From NCBI GenBank assembly GCA_963844235.1, contig CAWJNF010000003.1, forward strand, positions 62,001-126,000: DNA of 64,000 nt. Reading direction: 5' to 3'. The translations under genes were made by a program, and so were the position numbers. This DNA comes from CAWJNF01 sp963844235 (lineage in GTDB: Bacteria; Actinomycetota; Thermoleophilia; Gaiellales; Gaiellaceae). Positions 18,908-27,919 of the stretch are shown here, one piece after another; within the stretch, counting starts at the first letter, position 1, and every line of letters begins with the position of its first letter. The notes below the pieces were generated by a model that was not told the DNA's origin, ran no database searches, and worked only from the letters and a program-made list of their open reading frames with translations.

Positions 18908-20903
18908 TCAGACAAGATCTCGAGGCACCGAGAAGTGCCAGGTCTTCGCGAAGATCCGCGCGTTCCCCTCGTAGGCGCTGAGCGCGTTCGTGACCGAGAA
19001 CGTCTTCGCGTCTGCCGACATGGTGCTCTCCGTCTCGACACGCGTCCGCCAGTCGCCTCGCTCATAGGTCGACGTCCACGTCGAACGAGCCCGTGCAGAG
19101 AGGGGGTCGCCCTCGACGATAGCGAGCGCGTCGGTGCCCCAGGTGCCGAACTCGAGGTCGGTCGCGGCAAGTCGATGGATGCCGCCACCCCAGTCCTGGC
19201 TCCACTGGAGCTCGATCTCTCCCGTTACGAGATCTCGACGGAGGTTCCGTTCCGTCACCCTGCTCGCAAGCAGCTCGCTGTCCAGCCCCGGGGCGCTCTC
19301 GGGCTCTTCGAACGGCGCCAGCTCGGCATCGTCCGCCCGCTCGGGCCGAACCGGCAGGTCGAGGCGACCTGCGAACACGCTCAGCGTGGCCGCCTGCGGC
19401 GAGGGCCACGCGATCGGCCAGTAGGTGGGCGACACCGCGACCCGGATGCGACGACCCGGCTGGAAGGCATGGGCGATCGCGTTCAGCCGCACCGTCACGT
19501 CGTAGCTCCGGCCGGGCTCGAGCGGAGCGGGGTGCTCGTGGCTGTCGCGATGCGTGAGGTTGAGGAGCCCGAGCGTCACGAGCAGCGATGCGCCGTCCGC
19601 GGCGACGTCGCAGAGACGGACAGCGACGAGCGCGCTCGGCCGGCTGCCCGCAAGGGTGAGGACGACCTCGGGAAACCCGAGGATCTCGAGCCTCTCGGAG
19701 AGTGGCTCCGACGTCCACGTGAGCGAAGCCCCATCCTCGAAACGCTGGTCGGGAGGAAAATCGCCGGCGACACCTCCGCCCATGAAGTTCGCGCAGTCGA
19801 GACCGGTCGACTGGGCTCCGGTGACGTGGGCCGCGTCGAACGCCAACGGAACGCCTCGGCTCTCGATCGCGCCGGAGGGCCAGGACGGCTCCGCGACCCA
19901 GCGGCCCGGCCGCTCCGCGTGGAACGTCGCCGGCTCGACCGGCTCTTGCATCCAGGCTCGCAGGACGGGCTCGTCCATGATGCCCGAGTCCCGGCCCTTG
20001 AGCCAGTGGTCCCACCAGCGGAGACATTCCTGAAGGAATCCGATCGCCGGCCCCGGCACCCCGTCGTGTGGGTACTGATGCGCCCAGGGGCCGATCGAGG
20101 CCCTTCTTCGGGCCAGGTAGCCCCGCAAGAAGCCGCAACACGGCGTTGGTATATGCGTCGGCCCAGCCCCCGACCGCGTAGACGGCGCACTCGATCGCCG
20201 AGTAGTCCTCGCACACCGAGCCCTGTTTCCAGTAGGCGTCACGGCGCTGGTGGGACAGCCAGGTATCGACGAAGGGCGGGCTCCCTTCGAGCCGCTCGAG
20301 CCACATGTCGCGCCAGCGCTCGCCCACGACGGCCGGATCCGGTGGACGCGCATTGAGCGCGAGCATGGTCGAGCCCCAGGAGAGCATGTACGCCCCGAGC
20401 ACGCAGCCGCCGACGTAATGAACATCGTCTGAATAGCGGTCGTCGGTCGAGCACACGGTGATGATCGCCTCGAGCGCCGGCGGTCGATGCGCAGCCACCT
20501 GGAGCGCGTTGAACCCGCCCCAGGAGATCCCGAACATCCCGACCGCCCCGGTGCACCAGGGTTGGGCGGCGAGCCAGGCGATCACCTCGACGGCGTCGGC
20601 CTGCTCGAGGGGCGAGTACTCGTCGAGCAGCACGCCGTCAGACTCGCCGCTCCCTCGCATGTCGACGCGCACGCACCCGTAGCCGTGGCCGGCGAAGTAG
20701 GAGTGCCGCGTCGCATCCGGGCCGGCCGTAGCGTCGCCCTTGCGGTAGGGGATGTACTCGAGCAGCGCCGGAACCGGCTCGGCCTCGGCGTCCTCGGGAA
20801 GCCAGATCCGCGCCGCCAGGCGGCATCCGTCCGAGAGAGGGATCCACTCGTTCTCGATCACGCCGACCGGGCGGGGAAAGCGCGTCCTGACAGCCTTGGT
20901 CAC
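18908..20903 (-). pseudogene. CocE/NonD-family hydrolase, single +1 frameshift
   Basis: GTG 20903. The first part reads DMRGSGESDG, nucleophile elbow GISWGG and YAVGGWADAYTN to GPKKGL. At about 20097 an extra base shifts the frame, and the C-terminal part continues as IGPWAHQYPHDGVPG, WWDHWLK, CDVAADGAS, ending SVPRDLV at 18908. Length is 1996 nt (one over a multiple of three). Because this single extra base is the only defect, a sequence error is a strong alternative to real inactivation. It is a close paralogue of the copies at 2 and 10588. It lies 38 bases downstream of the intact binding lipoprotein, mirroring the CocE/binding-protein pair at the left end of the window. Confidence 0.85.
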
Positions 20904-20941
20904 CGGCGGATCGCCCTTCTGTGGCGGCTACGCGACCGCGT

Positions 20942-22681
20942 CTAGACCGAGTGCGTTGCCCAGGGCACGGTCCGTCCGTCCGGTCGGATCGTGGCCTCGA
21001 TTCCCTGGCGCACGGCGAAATAGCGTGTCGGCCACGCGACCCAGACGGTGTGGACGGCCTCGTCCCAGAGCTGCTGCATCTCGATGTAGATCTCGTTTCG
21101 CCTCTCGGGGTCCTGCTCCACGAGCCCCTGCTCGTGGAGCCGGTCGTACGCCGGCTCGGACCAGTACATCCAGTTCCACTGGTCGAACTGATCGCTGATG
21201 AACCACACGGTCGACCACGAGGGATCGGGCGCCGACACGTAGTTGATGTAGAACAGCTGACGGTTGCGCAGGGCCTCGACGTTCGAGAGATCGAAGTACG
21301 CCGACGAGTCGAGACCCTCGATCTCGAGGTTGATGCCGATCTCGGCGAGGTTTGCCTGGACGATCTCGCTGACTTCCTTGGTCCCCTGCCCTCCCTGCTC
21401 GATCGTCAGGGTCAGATCGAGAGAGTCCACGCCTGCCTGCGCCATGAACTCCTGGGCCCTCGCGACGTCGCGCTCGTAGACCGGGGCGTCCTCCCAGTAG
21501 CCGATGTCCATCGAGGGCGGAATCAGTCCCGTTGCCTGGTCCCAGCGCCCTTCGAAGGCGGCCGTGATGATCGCCGGAACGTCGATCGCGTAGCGGAGCG
21601 CCTGGCGCACGTTGACGTCCTGGAGGGCGGGATCCCTCAGGTTCATCCCGATCCAGCTGTAGTCGAAGGTGACGTACTTCCCGACCGTGAAGTCGTCGTT
21701 CTCCTCGAACCGCTCCACCGACGCGAGGGCGATCTCACCGAAGTCGAGCTCGCCGGTCTCCAGCGCGATATCGGCCGCGGCATCCTCGTCGATCGGGATG
21801 GCCTCGAGCTCGTCCCACTGCGGTGTCACGAACTCGCTCGACGCCCCGCCCCAGTCGGCAAAGCGCTTCAGAAGCACCCGCTGCTTCGGCTGCCACTCGA
21901 CGAACTCGTACGGCCCGGTGCCGACCGGGTTCAGGGCGTACTCCTCGCCGAGCTCCGTCACGGCCTTCTTCGAGAGGATCGAGCCCCCGTAGTAGGCCGG
22001 TAGGGTCGTGCGTGTCAGCGGGGCGAATGGCTCTTTGAGGATGATCGTGCCCTCGTACTTGCCGTCGACCCTGACCTCCTGGAGCGCCACCCAGTCACCC
22101 GAGTAGGGCGACTCGATGTTCGGCTTCGTGAGGCCGGCGACGCGCTCGAACGAGAACTTGACGTCCTCGGCGGTCACCTCGCCGTAGCCCTTGTGGAAGG
22201 GGATGCCCTCTTTCAGCTTGAACGTGAACTGCAGCCCGTCGGCAGACGGCTCGAACGACTCGGCGAGCTGGTTGGCGAGCTCCCACGTCCCGGGCTTGTA
22301 CGCGAGCAATCCCTCGTAGATCCCCGAGGCGGTCTCCTCCTCGCTCGAGCCCGGGGCGAATGCCGGGTCGAGGGTGAGGATGTCGCTCCTGATCCTGAAC
22401 CGGAGGGTGCCGCCTTGCGGGGCGGCGGGCGGCTCCTCCGCAGCAGTCGTCGCGGCGGGCTCTTCGGCGGCCGTCGTCGCGGGCGGAGTCTCTCCCTCGG
22501 TAGCCGGTGGCGGCGGGGCCGCCTCCGGAGCCTCGTCCCCCCCGCACGCGGCGAGAATGCTCCCGGCAGCGCCGGCAGACAAGCCGAGCGCGAACGCGCG
22601 CTGGAGAAACCCGCGCCGATCGATGCGACGCGACGTGTAGTCATCGATCAGGTTCTCGATCGGCCGCTCATCCGGACTCAT
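20942..22681 (-). CDS. Family-5 extracellular solute-binding lipoprotein (peptide-type ABC transporter)
   Basis: Start chosen at ATG 22681 (MSPDERP), 7-8 bases after GGAGGAG; an upstream ATG at 22702 lacks this spacing. 579 residues. Tat motif RRGFLQ at about residue 27 and lipobox LAAC at about 51 give an exported lipoprotein anchored outside the membrane. A Pro/Ala/Thr linker follows. FKLKEGIPFHKGYGEVTAEDV, NPVGTGPYEFVEW and IGMNLRDPALQDVNVRQALR are signature blocks of the OppA/DppA family. It would bind peptides or comparable solutes. No permease or ATPase genes are linked; it sits between an enolase-superfamily gene and a CocE hydrolase. An AT-rich putative operator lies 40 bases upstream of the start. 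Confidence 0.9.
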   Translation of the reverse strand: MSPDERPIENLIDDYTSRRIDRRGFLQRAFALGLSAGAAGSILAACGGDEAPEAAPPPPATEGETPPATTAAEEPAATTAAEEPPAAPQGGTLRFRIRSDILTLDPAFAPGSSEEETASGIYEGLLAYKPGTWELANQLAESFEPSADGLQFTFKLKEGIPFHKGYGEVTAEDVKFSFERVAGLTKPNIESPYSGDWVALQEVRVDGKYEGTIILKEPFAPLTRTTLPAYYGGSILSKKAVTELGEEYALNPVGTGPYEFVEWQPKQRVLLKRFADWGGASSEFVTPQWDELEAIPIDEDAAADIALETGELDFGEIALASVERFEENDDFTVGKYVTFDYSWIGMNLRDPALQDVNVRQALRYAIDVPAIITAAFEGRWDQATGLIPPSMDIGYWEDAPVYERDVARAQEFMAQAGVDSLDLTLTIEQGGQGTKEVSEIVQANLAEIGINLEIEGLDSSAYFDLSNVEALRNRQLFYINYVSAPDPSWSTVWFISDQFDQWNWMYWSEPAYDRLHEQGLVEQDPERRNEIYIEMQQLWDEAVHTVWVAWPTRYFAVRQGIEATIRPDGRTVPWATHSV

Positions 22682-22720
22682 GACCACCCTCCTCCGAGTC
22701 ATCCCCTCGCCAGCGGCACA

Positions 22721-22738
22721 TGATATACCGGTACACCA
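22721..22738. promoter_or_regulatory. Putative GntR/FCD operator upstream of binding lipoprotein
   Basis: TGATATACCGGTACACCA is an imperfect 18-bp palindrome in the 102-base gap between the enolase stop and the lipoprotein start. The half-site TGATATA recurs in the divergent promoter at 25017 and immediately before the GntR gene at 28615. AT-rich sites of this shape stand out in a 70% GC background and match the general style of FCD-subfamily operators. Confidence 0.45.
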
Positions 22739-22783
22739 GCACGCTCGATCGGCCCGCCGGGACCGTCGCGCCGGCGCCGGTCG

Positions 22784-23989
22784 TCACGCGCGAGGACGCA
22801 GGATGTAGTCGCGGGCGTAGTACGGATCTTCGGGAGGCGGCGGACCTCGGCCCTCGACCTCGCGCACGTAGTAGGCGGCGTAGTGCGCCACGCGGTCGCG
22901 ATCGAGGTCGACGCCGATTCCCGGTCCCTGCGGCACCTGAAGGAAGGGCCCGTCGAAGGGCAGCAGGCCGCCTGCGATGACGTCGTCCTCGAGATTCCAG
23001 TAGTAGGTCTGGTTGTCGAGGATGAAGTTCGGATGGGCGGCGTGCAGCTGGAGGACGGCCGCTGTCGCGACGCCCAGCTCGCCGAACGTGTGCGTCACGA
23101 CCGGGAGCCCCGCCGCTTCGGCCATCCCGGCAGCGATCCGTGCGCCCGTAAATCCCGCATCGAAGCGCGGGTCGAGCTGAAGGGCGTCCGCCGCCTGGCG
23201 CTTGATCACATTGAGACTGTCGTACAGCGTCAAGGCCGCCTCGTGGGCGAGGATCGGCACGCTCACGGCGCGCCGGACTTCGGCCATGTCCTCGAGGTTG
23301 CTTGCCAGCACCGGCTGCTCGACGTACTCCAGCCCGTACTCGGCCATGCGCTCGACGATCGTCTTCGCCGCGCCCGGCGACCAGGCCTGGTTGGCGTCGA
23401 CTCGGATTCGCGGCCCCTCCCCGACGGCCCCGCGGATCGCCGCTACGCGGGCTACGTCGAGCTCGGCGCCGAACCCGACCTTCAGGTAGAGGGTCCGGAA
23501 GCCGCGCGCGACCCACGTCTGCGCTTCCTCGGCCATCCGCGCCGGCTCTCCTGGAGGTATGTCGCCGTAGAAGGGGACCTGCGTGCGCCAGGCGCTGCCC
23601 CAGACTCGATGCAGCGGCTGCCCCATGATCCGGCCGACGAGGTCCCAGAGAGCCATGTCGAGACCGCTGAGCGCCCACGACATGCCTCTCGTCCCCAGAT
23701 GGGCCATGCCCGTCTCGGCGTAGATCTGGTGGCGCAGGATCTCGTGCTCGAACGGGTCGGTCCCGAGGACGAGGGGCACGACCGAGTCGATCAGGACGCT
23801 CGTGACCTCCGGACGCCCCGCGTACACGACGGGCGACTCGCCGATCCCGCTGAGGCCCTCGTCGGTCTCGACTTCGACGAGAACGGCAAGGGCCGGCAAG
23901 CTCCCCTGGTAGCCCCGCCGCCAGCTCGACTTGTAGGCCCGCTTCTGCGGCACGGCGACGACCGTCGTCCGGACGCTCGAGATCTTCAC
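22784..23989 (-). CDS. Mandelate racemase/muconate lactonizing enzyme family protein (enolase superfamily)
   Basis: Start chosen at GTG 23989 (VKISSVRTTVV), which overlaps the upstream stop as GTGA; an in-frame ATG ten codons earlier is less likely. 401 residues. The N-terminal capping domain (WRRGYQG, GIGESPVVYAGRPE) is followed by the barrel: LYLKVGFG (Lys base), RVDANQAW (metal Asp), YVEQPV (metal Glu), ILAHEA (metal Glu) and THTFGELG (His base region). The superfamily abstracts a proton alpha to a carboxylate; members include sugar-acid dehydratases, racemases and dipeptide epimerases. Neighbouring DapA-like and SDR genes favour a sugar-acid dehydratase. The link to a peptide binding protein leaves amino-acid or dipeptide racemisation possible. 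Confidence 0.88.
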   Translation of the reverse strand: MKISSVRTTVVAVPQKRAYKSSWRRGYQGSLPALAVLVEVETDEGLSGIGESPVVYAGRPEVTSVLIDSVVPLVLGTDPFEHEILRHQIYAETGMAHLGTRGMSWALSGLDMALWDLVGRIMGQPLHRVWGSAWRTQVPFYGDIPPGEPARMAEEAQTWVARGFRTLYLKVGFGAELDVARVAAIRGAVGEGPRIRVDANQAWSPGAAKTIVERMAEYGLEYVEQPVLASNLEDMAEVRRAVSVPILAHEAALTLYDSLNVIKRQAADALQLDPRFDAGFTGARIAAGMAEAAGLPVVTHTFGELGVATAAVLQLHAAHPNFILDNQTYYWNLEDDVIAGGLLPFDGPFLQVPQGPGIGVDLDRDRVAHYAAYYVREVEGRGPPPPEDPYYARDYILRPRA

Positions 23990-24993
23990 GCTCGCTGCGG
24001 CGGCGTGGCGCGCCAGCATCGCGGCGGCCCGGCGCTGACGAGGACGGCCTCACCCCGCGCGACCATGGCCGCGAGCGTACCGGCGATCGTGGTCGCCAGC
24101 TCGTGCTCTGTCCCCACGGGTAGGTCGCCGTAGCGTCGATGCACGTCCACGCACAGGGTGGCGAGCGTCGTGCAGCCGCCCGCAGGAAGCGCCTCCCGGA
24201 CGGCCGCGTCGATCCGGCGCACGGCCTCCTCGCTGTCCGCGAGGAACGAGGCGACGGTGCTGCCACGCAACGGCGGGAAATGGGCTCCGAGGAGGACATC
24301 GGGATCGAGGCGGGCGAGGCGGGCGAGGGTTGCCACGTACCGCTCGGGATCGTGGTACTGGGGCGCGAACATCAGCGAGCCGTCCAGGTAGGGAATCCCG
24401 CGGCCCATCGCCGCATCACCGACGATCGCCGCCCGCTCCGCGGGCAGCCAGACCGCCAGGTGGCCCGGGCTGTGGCCCGGCACGTGGAGGATCGTGCAGC
24501 GGCGCCCGCCGACGTCGACGTCGACGTCTGCGGCGATGACGCAATCGAGCTCGTACGACGGCCCGAGCCGACGACGGGTGCTCCGGAGCCGCTCGTCCGA
24601 CGGCCCCACCAGGTCGCTCTCCCACCAGGCTCGATAGCGGTGGGCGATCGTACGCTCCGGATCGCCGAGCAGATCCGCATCGCCCTCGTGGGCGAGCACG
24701 GTGAGCTGCCGGAGCGAGCGCCGGAGCTGTGCGGTTCCTCCGCAGTGGTCGGAGTCCGGGTGGGTGAGCACGAGCGTCACCGGCTCGTCTCTCCCGCCGG
24801 CCCGCGCTCTCAACGCCGGCAGGATGCTCCGGTCCGGCGTCTCAGGCAAGCCTGCGTCGACGACCAGCCAGGCGCCGTCACCTTCGATCACGTACTGACA
24901 GAGAAGCCGGCTCCCGTCGAGCCCCTCGAGCCGGTACACACCCGGCGCAACCTCCGTCTCGGCCACGTCGACCGGTCCCGAGGCGGCCTTCAC
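23986..24993 (-). CDS. Metallo-beta-lactamase-fold hydrolase
   Basis: Start at GTG 24993 is the best fit (335 residues), facing the DapA-like gene. Metal motif is THPDSDHCGG, that is His78-x-Asp80-x-Asp82-His83, with Asp in place of the second His of the classic HxHxDH. Further ligands are in VPGHSPGHLAVW, IVGDAAMG and LGAHFPP. This pattern is typical of broad glyoxalase-II-like or lactonase-like MBL hydrolases. The C-terminal helical domain (CVDVHRRYGDLPVGTEHELATTI) resembles the winged-helix tail of the LACTB2-like group. Probable substrates are thioesters or lactones; it is translationally coupled to the enolase-family gene. Cytoplasmic. Confidence 0.83.
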   Translation of the reverse strand: MKAASGPVDVAETEVAPGVYRLEGLDGSRLLCQYVIEGDGAWLVVDAGLPETPDRSILPALRARAGGRDEPVTLVLTHPDSDHCGGTAQLRRSLRQLTVLAHEGDADLLGDPERTIAHRYRAWWESDLVGPSDERLRSTRRRLGPSYELDCVIAADVDVDVGGRRCTILHVPGHSPGHLAVWLPAERAAIVGDAAMGRGIPYLDGSLMFAPQYHDPERYVATLARLARLDPDVLLGAHFPPLRGSTVASFLADSEEAVRRIDAAVREALPAGGCTTLATLCVDVHRRYGDLPVGTEHELATTIAGTLAAMVARGEAVLVSAGPPRCWRATPPQRA

Positions 24994-25001
24994 GAGCGGG
25001 A

Positions 25002-25025
25002 TGGTATACGAGGATCTGATATATC
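25002..25025. promoter_or_regulatory. AT-rich operator/promoter region between divergent MBL and DapA-like genes
   Basis: TGGTATAC (25002-25009) and TGATATAT (25017-25024; GATATATC is itself a perfect palindrome) lie in the 46-base gap between GTG 24993 (leftward) and ATG 25040 (rightward). The motif resembles sites at 22721 and 28615, so one regulator, probably the FCD-type GntR at 27891, could control both directions. One of these AT-rich blocks may also serve as the -10 element. Confidence 0.45.
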
Positions 25026-25039
25026 TCGCAGCGCCGCGC

Positions 25040-25957
25040 ATGGCCGAGGAGCTTGCGTCAGACCAGACGGTGAGAACGAGGCTCGAGGGTATCTCGGCCG
25101 TGCCGGTCACGCCCTTCGACGGGAACGGCGGCGTGGACGAGGCCGGCGTCCGCCGTGTCGTCGCCCGGCTCGTGGCGGCGGGCCTCGACGTCCTCGTACC
25201 GTGCGGGAACACGGGCGAGTTCTCGAGCCTGACGTCCGACGAGGCTGCACAGGTCGTGTCGATCACGCTCGCCGAGGCACCGGCCGGAACGACCGTGATC
25301 GCCGGGGTCGGCGGGGACGTGCGGACGTGCGTTCGCCTTGCCCGAGCCGCTATCGCGGAGGGCGCCGACGGCGTCATGATCCACTACCCGCAGACGCCCT
25401 ACGTGACCGGCTCCGGGCTCGTGCGCTACTACCGCGAGGTGGCAGGCGAGATCGACGGCGCGGTGGTTCTCTACCTGCGGGACCGCGGCCTTCCAGAGGA
25501 CGTCTTCGAGGATGTCCTTTCGATCCCGAACGTCGTCGCGGTCAAGTACGGGCTTCCCGACGTCTTCTCGTTCGCTCGGCTCGTCCATCGCTATCCCGAC
25601 CGCGTTGTCTGGGTCTGCGGCCTCGCCGAGATGTGGGCGCCCTTCTTCTGGCTCGTCGGTGGTCGCGGCTTCACCTCCGGCCTCGTCAACGTCGCGCCGG
25701 ACGCGTCGCTGGCCATGCTGGCTGCTCTGCGAGACGGAGACTTTGACCAGGCGATGCGGGTATGGGCCAGAATCGTTCCCTTCGAGGAGCTACGGGCTCG
25801 CGAAGGCAACGGCAACAACGTCTCTGTCGTCAAGGAGGCCATGGCTCTTCGAGCGATCGTCGGCGCCACCGTACGGCCGCCTCTTGCTCCGCTGTCGCCT
25901 GCGGACGCTGAGGAACTCGCCTCCATCCTCGCGACCTGGGGTGTCGAGCAAGCGTGA
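25040..25957 (+). CDS. Dihydrodipicolinate synthase/KdgD-like lyase
   Basis: ATG 25040 (305 residues) is preferred over 25001, which overlaps the operator. SAVPVTPFDGNGGVDE, the substrate carboxylate loop GNTGEF (residues 56-61) and Schiff-base Lys169 in VVAVKYG identify the DapA/N-acetylneuraminate lyase superfamily. Where DapA has the YNVP-type Tyr, this protein has LYLRDRG (Tyr145), reminiscent of 5-dehydro-4-deoxyglucarate dehydratases, which have YNRDN there. The likely role is aldol cleavage or decarboxylating dehydration of a 2-keto-3-deoxy sugar acid produced by an enolase-superfamily dehydratase. Its stop overlaps the SDR start as GTGA, so they are coupled. Confidence 0.86.
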   Translation: MAEELASDQTVRTRLEGISAVPVTPFDGNGGVDEAGVRRVVARLVAAGLDVLVPCGNTGEFSSLTSDEAAQVVSITLAEAPAGTTVIAGVGGDVRTCVRLARAAIAEGADGVMIHYPQTPYVTGSGLVRYYREVAGEIDGAVVLYLRDRGLPEDVFEDVLSIPNVVAVKYGLPDVFSFARLVHRYPDRVVWVCGLAEMWAPFFWLVGGRGFTSGLVNVAPDASLAMLAALRDGDFDQAMRVWARIVPFEELRAREGNGNNVSVVKEAMALRAIVGATVRPPLAPLSPADAEELASILATWGVEQA

Positions 25958-26733
25958 GGCTGCGCGACAAGGTCGCCCTCGTCACAGGCGGCGCGAGCGG
26001 GATCGGGCTCGCGACGGCGGGCGCATTCGCTCGGGAGGGGGCGCGCGTCGTCGTGCTCGATCGCGAGAACGGAGCGAGCGTCGAGGCTCTCCTCCAGCCC
26101 CTGGCATCCGAGTCGCTGTTTCAGGTCGGCGACGTTTCGCGGGAAGAGGACGTCGCGCGAGCGTTCAACGTGATCGAGGACCGATTCGGAGGTCTCGACA
26201 TCCTGTACAACAACGCCGGCATCGACATGGTCGGAGCGCTCGAGCAGGTCGAGCCAGAGGACTTCGACCGTGCGTTTGCGGTCAACGTCCGCGGCGCCTT
26301 TCTGACGACGAGGCGTGCGATTCCGCTACTGAGGGCACGAGGCGGCGGCGTGATCTTGATGAACGCCTCGAACGCGGGACTCGTCGCGCGCGCCCACGAT
26401 CCGGTCTACTGCGCCACGAAGGCAGCCCTCGTGATGCTGACCCGCTCCCTGGCGCTCTCGCTGGCATATGACCGGATCCGGGTGAACGCAATCTGCCCGG
26501 GGCCGGTCGACACACCCGCTGTCCGGAGAGACGCCGCCGATGGAGGCTGGGAGGCCCACGAGAGCCGGCTGCTGGCCTCCGCCCCACTCGGACGTGCCTT
26601 GAGCCGCATCGCGTCCGCCGAGGAAGTCGCCGACGCCGCCGTGTTCCTCGCGTCAGACGAGGCCTCGTACGTGACGGGAATCGCGTTGCCCGTCGACGGA
26701 GGCAAGACCGCGGGTCTGCAGGTCTTTGACTGA
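25954..26733 (+). CDS. SDR family NAD(P)-dependent oxidoreductase
   Basis: GTG 25954 overlaps the lyase stop (GTGA). 259 residues: cofactor motif TGGASGIG, DVS, NNAGID, active-site YCATK (Tyr-x3-Lys) with Ser in NASN, and ICPGPVDTPA; C-terminal ASDEASYVTGIALPVDGG is the classical SDR ending. It probably oxidises or reduces a hydroxyl in the sugar-acid pathway encoded alongside. The last bases overlap the next gene by eight nucleotides. Confidence 0.9.
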   Translation: MRLRDKVALVTGGASGIGLATAGAFAREGARVVVLDRENGASVEALLQPLASESLFQVGDVSREEDVARAFNVIEDRFGGLDILYNNAGIDMVGALEQVEPEDFDRAFAVNVRGAFLTTRRAIPLLRARGGGVILMNASNAGLVARAHDPVYCATKAALVMLTRSLALSLAYDRIRVNAICPGPVDTPAVRRDAADGGWEAHESRLLASAPLGRALSRIASAEEVADAAVFLASDEASYVTGIALPVDGGKTAGLQVFD

Positions 26734-27919
26734 CCACGAGCCGATTCGAGTCGGGATCGCCGGCGCCGGGTTTGCGGCGCGGTTCCACTACGACGGCTAT
26801 CGCCGCGTGCACGGCGTGCCGGTCGAGGTGGTCGGGGTGACGTCCCGAACGCGTGCCCGCCGGAAGGCGTTCGCCGCCGAGCACGGGCTGCGCGCGTTCG
26901 ACACCGTGACGGAGTTGATCGACGCCGTGGACGTGCTCGACGTCTGCACGCCGCCGTACGCGCACGCCGAGCTTGCCGTCCAGGCCCTGGAGCGGGGCCG
27001 GCACGTCGTCATCGAGAAGCCCTTCACCGGTTACTACGGCACGGGGAAGCCATCGTTCCGAGGCAGTCGCGCCTCGAAGCGCACAATGCTGCAGGAGGCC
27101 CTGGCCACCTGCGATCGCGTCCGTTCAGCGGCTCGACGCGGCCGTGCGAAGATCTTCTACGCCGAGAACTGGGTCTACGCGCCGGCGATCCAGAAGGAGC
27201 GCGAGATCCTGTTGAAGAGCGGGGCTCAGATCCTCTGGATGATCGGGGAGGAGTCTCACAGCGGCTCGCACAGCCCGAGCTACGGCATCTGGGCGGAGGC
27301 GGGCGGCGGTTCCCTGGTCGGCAAGGGGTGCCATCCGCTGACGGCTGCCCTCTACCTGAAGCAGGAGGAAGGCCGAGCGAACAGCGGCGCTCCGATCAGG
27401 CCGGTCTCGGTGAGCGCACGGACGCACGAGATCACACGGCAGCCGCAGTACCGCAACGAGGGGTTCCTGCGCACCGACTACCTCGACGTCGAGGACTACT
27501 CGCAGCTGCATGTCGTCTTCGAGGATGGGACGCTCGCCGACATCTTCGCGGCCGAGCTCGTGCTCGGCGGCATCAGCTCGTGGCTCGAGGTTCGCGCCAA
27601 CAACCACCGTACGAGGTGCAGCCTGAACCCGATCGACGCCTTGACGACCTTCAACCCGCGTGAGGAGCTTCTCCGCGATGTGTACGTCGCGGAGAAGATC
27701 GGCTCGAAGCAAGGGTGGAGCCATCCGGCCCCGGACGAGGACTGGATGAACGGCTACCCGCAGCAGTTCCAGGACTTCATGGAGTCAGCCCACGAGGATC
27801 GCGAGCCGCTCTGCGGGGCGCTGCTCGCGCGCGACACGGTTGCGGTCATGTACAGCGCGTATGCGTCGGCCGAGCGAAGGGGCGCGGAGGTCAGAGTTCC
27901 GCGGCGAGCGGCACGGTAG
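26726..27919 (+). CDS. Gfo/Idh/MocA family oxidoreductase
   Basis: A TTG start at 26726 (overlapping the SDR stop) is the only start that retains the Rossmann strand IRVGIAGAGFAARFHYDGY. 397 residues. The glycine-rich NAD(P) loop, DVCTPPYAHAELA and the signature VIEKPFTGYYG (EKP) are canonical. The middle contains an insertion with GSRASKRTML, and the C-terminal beta-sheet domain has GKGCHPLTAALYLK (active-site His). Such enzymes oxidise sugars, inositols or amino-sugar derivatives. Its 3' end overlaps the convergent GntR gene by 29 bases. Confidence 0.88.
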   Translation: MTDHEPIRVGIAGAGFAARFHYDGYRRVHGVPVEVVGVTSRTRARRKAFAAEHGLRAFDTVTELIDAVDVLDVCTPPYAHAELAVQALERGRHVVIEKPFTGYYGTGKPSFRGSRASKRTMLQEALATCDRVRSAARRGRAKIFYAENWVYAPAIQKEREILLKSGAQILWMIGEESHSGSHSPSYGIWAEAGGGSLVGKGCHPLTAALYLKQEEGRANSGAPIRPVSVSARTHEITRQPQYRNEGFLRTDYLDVEDYSQLHVVFEDGTLADIFAAELVLGGISSWLEVRANNHRTRCSLNPIDALTTFNPREELLRDVYVAEKIGSKQGWSHPAPDEDWMNGYPQQFQDFMESAHEDREPLCGALLARDTVAVMYSAYASAERRGAEVRVPRRAAR

